Shown here piece by piece: positions 56,058 to 64,000 of a DNA stretch of 64,000 nucleotides. Both the position numbers and the translations under genes were made by a program. The DNA comes from Methylobacterium sp. PvR107 (GTDB lineage Bacteria; Pseudomonadota; Alphaproteobacteria; Rhizobiales; Beijerinckiaceae), in contig NZ_JAFIBW010000001.1 in the NCBI RefSeq assembly GCF_017833295.1, forward strand, positions 1,240,001-1,304,000. Direction: 5' to 3'. The notes beneath the pieces were generated by a model. That model worked only from the letters and a program-made list of their open reading frames with translations. It was not told the origin of the DNA and did no database searches. Each line of letters starts with the position of its first letter. Positions within the stretch are counted from its first letter, which is position 1.

Positions 56058-56267
56058 CTACGTCGCGGCGTCGTGTTTCGCAGCCGGCTCCAAATCTTCA
56101 CAGGAGGGAATGTAGGCGCACCACCCGCATATGCCCCTGTCAGCCGCCTTTGAAGAATTCCACTGCGAACAGGTCGGGCAGACCTTCACCACGACGCGGG
56201 TGCCGTGCACGAACGCCAGGCCGCGGCCACCGAAGGTAGCCGGGCCTTGTGGAAAGTTTTTCAACAT
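56058..56267 (-). CDS. Small putative zinc-ribbon protein, 69 aa
   Basis: From MLKNFPQGPATFGGRGLAFV (ATG 56265-56267). It holds VCPTCSQWNSS and GICGWCAYIPSC, two CxxC-type knuckles 16 residues apart plus one more Cys, the layout of a small zinc ribbon. An upstream ATG adds 12 residues. Such proteins may bind nucleic acid or another protein; no family recognised. Confidence 0.55.
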   Translation of the reverse strand: MLKNFPQGPATFGGRGLAFVHGTRVVVKVCPTCSQWNSSKAADRGICGWCAYIPSCEDLEPAAKHDAAT

Positions 56268-56445
56268 AGGTAACCCCTGCGGACTATCGCAGGTTGATGT
56301 CAATGGGCGAGCGTTCTCAGTCTAGTTTTGGACAAACCATTCCGCCGCCCGATCTGATCACGGGCTGACGGGAGCGGTCGCCGATCTCGACGGCATGCAG
56401 GCTTTCTCGGGGACAGTCGAAAGCATCGCCGACCACGACAGCTGT

Positions 56446-57261
56446 TCAGGATCGGTGTGGTGCTTCCTCTGTCGTCACATGAAACCCAACGAGATTATTC
56501 GCCCCAAAGGTGAGCGTCAGCGGTACATCCGCGGCATCACGACCATAAGAGATGAGGATCCGGCCGATCCGCGAGCTGTTGTTGCGGGGGTCGAAGGTGT
56601 GCCAGCGACCGCCAAGATACACTTCCATCCAGGCCGCGAAATCGCCGGGCGCATGCGGTAAAGGCAGGCCAATATCGCTGACATAGCCATTGCAGTAGCG
56701 GGTCGGGATGTTGAGGCAGCGGCAGAACGTGATCGCCAGATGCGCATAGTCACGGCAAACGCCATGCTGCTCTTCGAAGACATCGAAGGCTGTCCGGGTT
56801 GGACGGGCATGCTCATACCCGAAGGTGATCCGCTCGTGGACGTAGTCGCAGATCGCCTGCACCCGGCCCCAGCCGGGCGGGAAATGGCCAAACAGATCCC
56901 AGGCGATGGACGAGAGGCGATCGGTCTCGCAATAGCGGCTACCGAGGAGAAACAGCACAGTGTCGGAAGGCAGTTTCTCGACCGCGATCTCTTGGGCGTC
57001 CGCCTCCTGCAAATCACCTCTGCCGTGATCCCGTACGATCGTATCGGTTTTCAGCGTGAAGCGCCCTGCCGGAGCAACCATGCGGTTGCACCAATTTCCG
57101 AAGCTGTCGCGATAGCCGTCCAGCGGAACCGCCGGACTCGTGATCAGGTAATCGGGCCGTTCGAGATCGGAGAAGCGCGATGCGTGGACGTTGAGCGTTG
57201 CGATGACGGGGGTGGGCTGGAGGAACTCATAGGTCATCTCGCAGCCGACAAGAATGCGCAT
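56446..57261 (-). CDS. Transglutaminase-like cysteine protease-fold protein
   Basis: A 271-aa protein with the bacterial transglutaminase N-terminal beta domain (RILVGCEMTYEFLQPTPVIA, YRDSFGNWCNRMVAPAGRF) and the catalytic core: Cys169 in QHGVCRDYAHLAITFCRCLN, His221 and Asp224 in GGRWHTFDPRNN. The HAW motif of some relatives is AAW here (DFAAWMEV), as I recall for this subgroup. No signal peptide, so cytoplasmic; these often act as peptidases. The start has a weak ribosome site. Confidence 0.85.
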   Translation of the reverse strand: MRILVGCEMTYEFLQPTPVIATLNVHASRFSDLERPDYLITSPAVPLDGYRDSFGNWCNRMVAPAGRFTLKTDTIVRDHGRGDLQEADAQEIAVEKLPSDTVLFLLGSRYCETDRLSSIAWDLFGHFPPGWGRVQAICDYVHERITFGYEHARPTRTAFDVFEEQHGVCRDYAHLAITFCRCLNIPTRYCNGYVSDIGLPLPHAPGDFAAWMEVYLGGRWHTFDPRNNSSRIGRILISYGRDAADVPLTLTFGANNLVGFHVTTEEAPHRS

Positions 57262-57321
57262 GGGCTCAGTCCTAAAGAGAGGCATCGAGATCGACGTTGG
57301 CCCCGCAAGCTTTGGGCCGCA

Positions 57322-57519
57322 TCACGATGGAGTGCCGGCAGTGCGCAACGGCTGCATCAGGGCGTTCAGGTGCGTGATGGTGCCCGCCGGCTCGCCAGGG
57401 TTGCCCTGCACTCGCGCCGCGACACTCAGTGGCACGTTGGCGCGCTTAGCCAGTTCCACAGGTGACCAATGGATGGAGATCCGTGCTGCGAGACGCTGCC
57501 GGCCCGTGACCATCCTCAT
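57322..57519 (-). CDS. Small XRE-like helix-turn-helix protein, 65 aa
   Basis: The middle reads SPVELAKRANVPLSVAARVQ, which fits the S-x2-ELA-x2-A-x-V-(S/P) turn of XRE-type DNA-binding domains common in small alphaproteobacterial regulators. The recognition helix is unusual (SVAARVQGNPGE) and the protein short. It could be a diverged regulator or a remnant. Confidence 0.45.
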   Translation of the reverse strand: MRMVTGRQRLAARISIHWSPVELAKRANVPLSVAARVQGNPGEPAGTITHLNALMQPLRTAGTPS

Positions 57520-57643
57520 CCGCTCCGATGGCCAAGCGGTAGCAGCGTCGGCCTCTGTCTCATGCTCATGAACGCAACGGCGGTGCTACTTGCTCCCGGC
57601 GCTCGGTCCGACCACGCTCTGCAGCTGACTTTTCCCAACCGCC

Positions 57644-57826
57644 TCACGCGGTAAAAACCAGCAGGAGTGCGCCGAGGCTACCCAACGCGCCGGTGCTGAT
57701 CCCGCCGACGAGGGCGATATCCCAACTGGCGACATGCTTTGTTATGGGGGCGAACCGGAGGGCGGTGAACGTCACGGCAACACCGGCCAAGGCGATGGCC
57801 AGCGCAACGATCATCAGGAGCGTCAT
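57644..57826 (-). CDS. Two-span small membrane protein, 60 aa
   Basis: From the ATG at 57824-57826 with GAGGAC upstream. Spans are LLMIVALAIALAGVAVTFTA and ALVGGISTGALGSLGALLLV, joined by a short basic loop (RFAPITKH). Function unknown. Confidence 0.55.
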   Translation of the reverse strand: MTLLMIVALAIALAGVAVTFTALRFAPITKHVASWDIALVGGISTGALGSLGALLLVFTA

Positions 57827-58139
57827 GGGGTCAGTCCTCATCCGCCTGCGCCGGGACTGACCATCGCGCGGACTAGTGGAACGCGTGAGGCGGACGAAAT
57901 ATCCGCCCGCGACAAGATCACAAATCAGACGACATCATTTCCGACAGTTAGGCGGACCGCCGGTCGCGGTAGGACTCGACGAAGCTTGGGACGGGAATTC
58001 CATGACGTCCCCCCTTCGGCTTGGTCCGGCCTGAATGCGAGTTTTCCGGTTTTGTGAGATCCTGACGGGAGAAGCAAACCGTGAAGAAACAGCGCATTCC
58101 GCAACATTCGATGACATCTAAATGGTCCGGTCGGATAGA
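57827..58139. other. No supported gene
   Basis: Between the small membrane protein and the end of the LacI gene no frame has a start signal or motif. An inverted repeat around 57888-57910 (GAGGCGGACGAAATATCCGCC) may be a terminator. Confidence 0.35.
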
Positions 58140-59195
58140 TCACTTGACGCCGTGCTGCTGCCCCGCGACCGGCTGACCTGTGGGCACCGGAAGCGGTCCC
58201 GACGAACGACGTTCGATTAGCTCGATCGGCATCTCTGTCCGACGCGCGCGCGCTTCCCCGCGTAGGCGGGCTAGAAGATGCTCGGCCACCTCCCGTCCAA
58301 GCTCCGCGGTCGGAAGGTGGATCGTCGTCAGGGACGGCGCGATGTGGCTCGCGATCTCAAGATTGTCGATCCCGACGACCGACAGATCGCGGGGAACGTC
58401 CAAGCCGCGTTGTTCGGCCTCGAGAAGCACGCCGACGGCAAGGAGGTCATTGCCGCACACCACGGCCGTCGGCGGCTCAGCCAGCCCCAAGAGTTGCAGG
58501 AGGCCGGCCCGGCCGCCGGCGAGAGTGAAGGGCTGCTGCGATACCCTGGCGTTCGAGAGATCAAGCCCCTCCGCCGCGAGGGCCCGCCGCACGCCGTCGA
58601 TGCGAAGGCGCGCACGGTCGTTGGCCTGGGTGAAGCCTGAGACCATGCCGAAGCGGCGGTGACCTTTGGCGAGCAGGTGCCGGGCCGCGAGATAGCCCGC
58701 CTCCGCGTTGTCGAAGCCGATCGAGTCGAGCCGGTCATCGAAGGACCACGTCAGCACCACCGGGATCGGGGCCTCGGTGACGAGAGCCCAGGTCTCGGGC
58801 AGGTGGTCCGCGCCAACCAGCATCAAAGCGTCGACCCCGCGACCGAGCATAGACCGGACGAGGGCCGCCTCCTCCGCAGCCGCATATTCGTGCGCCGCGA
58901 TCAGGAGCTGATAGCCGTTACGGCCCAGGGTTGTCTGCAGCGCCTGGACCGCGCGGGCGAAGATCGAGTGATCGAGCGTCGGGATGATGGCGCCGATCGT
59001 GTGCGTCCGCCCGGATGCCAGGGCCTGGGCCGGGCCGCCGGGCAGGTAGCCGAGGGATTCCGCCGCCGCGCGTACCCGGCGGATCGTGTCCGGGTGGACG
59101 ATCGCGGCGCCGGCCATCGCACGCGAGGCTGTCGCCGGCGAAACGCCCGCCCGCTGGGCAACCGCCTGCAATGTCGCGCGCTGCTGACGTTTCAC
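58140..59195 (-). CDS. LacI-family transcriptional regulator
   Basis: A 351-aa repressor (GTG start 59193-59195). The headpiece is TLQAVAQRAGVSPATASRAM (helix-turn-helix) with the hinge helix SLGYLPGGPAQALASGRT; the periplasmic-binding-protein-like domain follows (IGAIIPTLDHSIFARAVQAL, VVLTWSFDDRLDSIGFDN, VVCGNDLLAVGVLLEAEQRG). It is divergent from the ABC transporter operon and two palindromes of LacI-operator type lie in the shared region, so it most likely represses that operon until a substrate-derived ligand binds. Confidence 0.88.
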   Translation of the reverse strand: MKRQQRATLQAVAQRAGVSPATASRAMAGAAIVHPDTIRRVRAAAESLGYLPGGPAQALASGRTHTIGAIIPTLDHSIFARAVQALQTTLGRNGYQLLIAAHEYAAAEEAALVRSMLGRGVDALMLVGADHLPETWALVTEAPIPVVLTWSFDDRLDSIGFDNAEAGYLAARHLLAKGHRRFGMVSGFTQANDRARLRIDGVRRALAAEGLDLSNARVSQQPFTLAGGRAGLLQLLGLAEPPTAVVCGNDLLAVGVLLEAEQRGLDVPRDLSVVGIDNLEIASHIAPSLTTIHLPTAELGREVAEHLLARLRGEARARRTEMPIELIERRSSGPLPVPTGQPVAGQQHGVK

Positions 59196-59234
59196 GGCAA
59201 GTCACTCTGGACCGGATCCCGACCGGCGCAGTGA

Positions 59235-59248
59235 TGAATGCGCATTCA
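59235..59248. promoter_or_regulatory. LacI-type operator 1 (perfect palindrome)
   Basis: TGAATGCGCATTCA is a perfect 14-bp palindrome with a central CG, the form of LacI/GalR operators. It lies 40 bp upstream of the lacI-type gene start, where it would serve autoregulation. Confidence 0.6.
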
Positions 59249-59328
59249 CGAAAACGCAACCGCCGCACCGGATCGCCGTCCGAAAAGGGCGCCGCGGGAC
59301 GGGGGCAATGGTGAAAGAGGACCCACGG

Positions 59329-59369
59329 TTGACAAGGCCGCCGTGAGGCGCACAATGAAAGCGCATTCA
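59329..59369 (+). promoter_or_regulatory. Promoter with overlapping operator 2 for the ABC operon
   Basis: A -35 box TTGACA (59329-59334) and a -10 box CACAAT (59351-59356) are 16 bp apart. The second palindrome TGAAAGCGCATTCA (59356-59369, one mismatch from operator 1) covers the transcription start, the classic place for repression. The two operators are 121 bp apart, allowing looping. Confidence 0.6.
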
Positions 59370-59426
59370 TTGAATGCTCATGCGGTGCGTCGCGACAAGA
59401 CGGCCACCGCAGCGCGAGGAAACGCC

Positions 59427-60209
59427 GTGAAGTTCAGCCGCCGCATGTGCGTCGGCATGGCGACGCTCGTCGTCATCGCCGTCCTCTGGTACGTCGCGAC
59501 CACCGGCCTCGGCCTGATCTCGGCCGGACGCTTTCCCGCGCCGGTCGACGTGGAGGCGGCTGCAGTCCAAGCCCTCGTTCGGGGCTACCCCGATACGACG
59601 CTTCTCGTCCATGTCCTGCATTCGCTCCGGCTCGTGGCCCTGGGCTTCGTCGTCTCGGTGGCGCTCGGCGTTCCACTCGGCATGCTGATGGGCTGGAACC
59701 GCACGGCCGAAGCCCTCATCAATCCTGTCTTCTTGCTGCTGCGCCCAATCCCACCGCTCGCGTGGATCCCGCTCGCCATCCTGTGGCTCGGCCTGGGCGA
59801 CGAGGCCAAGGTGATGGTGATCGTCATCGCGGCGCTGCCTCCGGCGGTAATCAGCACCCAGGCCGGCGTGCGCGGCGTGCCGCCGCACATCGTCGAGGCG
59901 GCGCAGATGCTCGGCACGCCGCGCCTGCGCTTTGTCCTGGACGTTCTGGCGCCGGCGGCAGCGCCGATGATCTTCACGGGACTGCGCCTGGCGCTCCAGG
60001 CAAGCTGGACCACCCTGGTCGCGGCCGAGCTCGTCGGCTCGCTCGCCGGGCTCGGCTACGTCCTGAACGTCGCGCAGCAGGACCTCTACCCGGGCATGAT
60101 CCTCGTCGGCATGGCCGCCGTCGGCGTGCTCGGTGCCGGCAGCACCGCGCTGCTGGGGATGGCCGAACGCCGGGCGATCGGCTGGGCGCAGCTGCGGGGG
60201 GCGGCATGA
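59427..60209 (+). CDS. NitT/TauT-type ABC transporter permease 1
   Basis: A 260-aa permease. The GTG at 59427 is chosen because GAGGAAAC lies before it and upstream ATGs fall inside the promoter. Six spans are visible and the EAA-type loop reads HIVEAAQMLGTPRLRFVLDV. It belongs to the BPD transport family with SsuC/TauC (LLRPIPPLAWIPLAILWLGL). The stop overlaps the next permease as ATGA. It forms a transporter with the permease, ATPase and binding protein downstream. Confidence 0.88.
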   Translation: MKFSRRMCVGMATLVVIAVLWYVATTGLGLISAGRFPAPVDVEAAAVQALVRGYPDTTLLVHVLHSLRLVALGFVVSVALGVPLGMLMGWNRTAEALINPVFLLLRPIPPLAWIPLAILWLGLGDEAKVMVIVIAALPPAVISTQAGVRGVPPHIVEAAQMLGTPRLRFVLDVLAPAAAPMIFTGLRLALQASWTTLVAAELVGSLAGLGYVLNVAQQDLYPGMILVGMAAVGVLGAGSTALLGMAERRAIGWAQLRGAA

Positions 60210-60997
60210 TCGCGTCACGCCAGCCCCTGCCGCTGCACCGCAGCCTAGTCCTCGGCGCGATCGGCACCCTGACCTTCCTCGGCTTCTGGGCGTTCCTCGC
60301 CCGGTCCGGCCTCGTCTCGCCGCTGTTCCTTCCGGGACCGGTTGCCGTGGCGGAGCGCTTCGCGACCCTGACCGAGCGGCCGTTCGCGGGGGGCACGCTC
60401 CCCGCCCACGTCGCCTCCAGCCTCCAGCGGTTCCTGGTCGGCTACCTGCTCGCCGCCGCGGTCGGCGTGCCGCTCGGCTTGACGATGGGCTGGTCGCGCC
60501 TCCTCGACGACATCGTCACGCCGATCTTCGACGGGCTGCGCTTCATCGCGCCAATCGCCTGGGTGCCCTTCGCCGCCCTCTGGTTCGGCACCGGGATCGG
60601 TGGCCCGATCCTGATCATCTTCGCGGGCGCGTTTCCGCCCTGCCTGATCAACGCCTATCGCGGCGCCCGCTACATCGACGCGCGCCTGCTGGAAGCCGCC
60701 GAGATGCTCGGAACGCCGGGCTACCGGATGATCGCCGAGGTGCTCCTGCCGGCCGCCCTGCCCTCGATCGTCGCCGGCCTTCGCATCAGCGCGGGCCTGG
60801 GGTGGCAATCGCTGGTCGGCGCCGAGCTGATCGTGGCCTCGACGGGGGTCGGCTACATGATGGTGCAAGCCCAAGGGGCCGTCTCGACCGCGACCGTGAT
60901 GGTCGGAATGGTCGCGATCGGCCTCGTCGGCGTGGTCATCGACGTCGCGTTGCGCGCGCTCGAGACCCGCCTCCGCCGGCATCACGGACAGGCTTGA
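60206..60997 (+). CDS. NitT/TauT-type ABC transporter permease 2
   Basis: A 263-aa permease, six spans, with [40 protein letters not shown] and the coupling loop [20 protein letters not shown]. It overlaps permease 1 by 4 bp. Two different permeases imply a heterodimeric channel, less usual than the single TauC/SsuC type. Confidence 0.88.
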   Translation: MIASRQPLPLHRSLVLGAIGTLTFLGFWAFLARSGLVSPLFLPGPVAVAERFATLTERPFAGGTLPAHVASSLQRFLVGYLLAAAVGVPLGLTMGWSRLLDDIVTPIFDGLRFIAPIAWVPFAALWFGTGIGGPILIIFAGAFPPCLINAYRGARYIDARLLEAAEMLGTPGYRMIAEVLLPAALPSIVAGLRISAGLGWQSLVGAELIVASTGVGYMMVQAQGAVSTATVMVGMVAIGLVGVVIDVALRALETRLRRHHGQA

Positions 60998-61006
60998 GGG
61001 GATCCG

Positions 61007-61792
61007 ATGAGCGCAATCCGGTTCGAGCGGGTCGAGAAGAGCTTCGGGAACCACGTCAAGGCGCTCGACGGCGTCGACCTCACGGTGGCCGACCGCGAGT
61101 TCGTAGCCATCGTCGGCGCCTCGGGTTGCGGCAAGACGACCTGCCTGCGCCTCGCGGCCGGGTTCGAGGCCCCGACCGGCGGCCGGATCACCGTCGGCGG
61201 ACAGCCGGTCACCGAGCCGGGTCCCGACCGCGCCGTGGTGTTCCAGCAGTTCGCGCTGTTCCCGTGGAAGACCGTGATGCAAAACATCGGATTCGGGCTT
61301 CGCAACAAGGGAATGCCCGCTGCCGAGCGCCGGGAGCGCGTCGCCGCGGCGATCGACATGATCGGCCTCTCGAGCCACGCCGACGCATACCCGCACCAGC
61401 TCTCCGGCGGCATGCAGCAGCGCGTCGCCATCGCCCGCGCCTACGTCCTCGAGCCCGAGGTTCTCCTCATGGACGAGCCCTTCGGCGCCCTCGACGCGCA
61501 GACCCGCGTGGTGATGCAGGAGGAACTCGTCCGCCTCGCGCGCAAGAACCCGCGCACCGTCCTGTTCATCACCCACGGCGTCGAGGAGGCCGTCTACCTC
61601 GCCGACCGGGTCGCGGTCATGACCAAGCGCCCGGGGCGCATCAAGGAGATGATCGACGTCAAAGCGGTCCGCGAAGCGGAACGCTGGGAGGAGCACGCCC
61701 GCATCGAGGACGTGATGGACCTCGAATCGTTCGTCCATTTGCGGACGCACATCTGGAAATCGCTGCGTGACGAGAAGGCGGCCGGCCGGTGA
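61007..61792 (+). CDS. NitT/TauT-type ABC transporter ATPase
   Basis: A 261-aa ATPase. Walker [10 protein letters not shown] (37-45), Q-loop Gln80 ([13 protein letters not shown]), signature LSGGMQQ (131-137), Walker B VLLMDE (151-156), H-loop His188 ([10 protein letters not shown]). GAGGGG lies before the ATG, 9 bp after the permease stop. It powers import by the two permeases. Confidence 0.92.
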   Translation: MSAIRFERVEKSFGNHVKALDGVDLTVADREFVAIVGASGCGKTTCLRLAAGFEAPTGGRITVGGQPVTEPGPDRAVVFQQFALFPWKTVMQNIGFGLRNKGMPAAERRERVAAAIDMIGLSSHADAYPHQLSGGMQQRVAIARAYVLEPEVLLMDEPFGALDAQTRVVMQEELVRLARKNPRTVLFITHGVEEAVYLADRVAVMTKRPGRIKEMIDVKAVREAERWEEHARIEDVMDLESFVHLRTHIWKSLRDEKAAGR

Positions 61793-61824
61793 GCCGGCGA
61801 TCCGCGACCCGAGGGAGAGGCGAC

Positions 61825-64000
<2,176 letters not shown>

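Noticed and set aside
56446-57261. Loss of the catalytic His in the transglutaminase (AAW instead of HAW)
   Set aside because: A His is available in GGRWHTFDPR at the next strand, and as far as I recall this subgroup normally has FAGW/FAAW, so inactivation cannot be claimed.

Overview
The window looks like chromosome of a high-GC alphaproteobacterium, most likely Methylobacterium/Methylorubrum or a close relative in the Hyphomicrobiales. The grounds are codon use, a perfect CtrA box, a MucR/Ros-type regulator, several glycine-rich GCG/CRPN-type secreted proteins, CHRD and Npt-type transporter genes, and the overall style of the small secreted proteins. The taxonomic call is inference; no marker gene is present.

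Layout. (1) 1-6.1 kb is ordinary core sequence, mostly on the minus strand: the start of a response regulator, two overlapping hypothetical genes, an Npt1/Npt2-type nucleotide transporter, an exported F420-reductase-like/aldo-keto reductase pair, a CHRD protein, and a tRNA with anticodon CAT under a clear promoter. (2) 6.07-55.02 kb is a genomic island of about 49 kb integrated into the 3' end of that tRNA. A 47-bp identical direct repeat of the tRNA 3' half lies at 6074-6120 (attL) and 54969-55015 (attR), and a tyrosine recombinase starts 204 bp after attL. Paired TAGCGCA motifs 11 bp apart sit next to both att sites. A 46-bp relative of the attR flank lies inside the island at 26.2 kb, which suggests two stacked or nested integrations. 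(3) 55.0-64 kb is core sequence again: a decayed metallophosphoesterase, a transglutaminase, small genes, and a LacI-type regulator divergent from a NitT/TauT-type ABC transporter operon that ends in a HisD-family dehydrogenase resembling sulfopropanediol dehydrogenase HpsN.

Within the island, the first part (6.3-14.1 kb) is the remnant of a mobile-element backbone: integrase, a coiled-coil protein, a truncated exonuclease-like gene, the C-terminal part of a primase/helicase-like protein, an array of 9-bp-phased CCTACAC/GTGTAGG motifs, and a DUF6641-like protein. It is heavily broken by insertion sequences. IS elements or remnants seen are three IS21-type, one IS256, one IS3 (frameshifted), one decayed IS6, one IS630 with a likely -1 frameshift, one IS630 remnant and one IS5 remnant. 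The rest is cargo: many small secreted and membrane proteins, two related AraC regulators, a MucR homologue lacking zinc ligands, an LTXXQ (Spy/CpxP-like) protein, an L,D-transpeptidase, an Omp25-type porin, a GNAT acetyltransferase, a secreted phospholipase-A2-like protein and several pseudogenes.

The most coherent functional unit in the island is at 46.7-52.1 kb: a UspA protein, an AspT-family aspartate:alanine-type antiporter and a large Orn/Lys/Arg-type PLP decarboxylase on one strand. This has the logic of a decarboxylase/antiporter acid-stress or proton-motive module. Together with the envelope proteins the island reads as a stress and cell-envelope adaptation island. No CRISPR array, no rRNA, and no convincing defence or secretion system was found.
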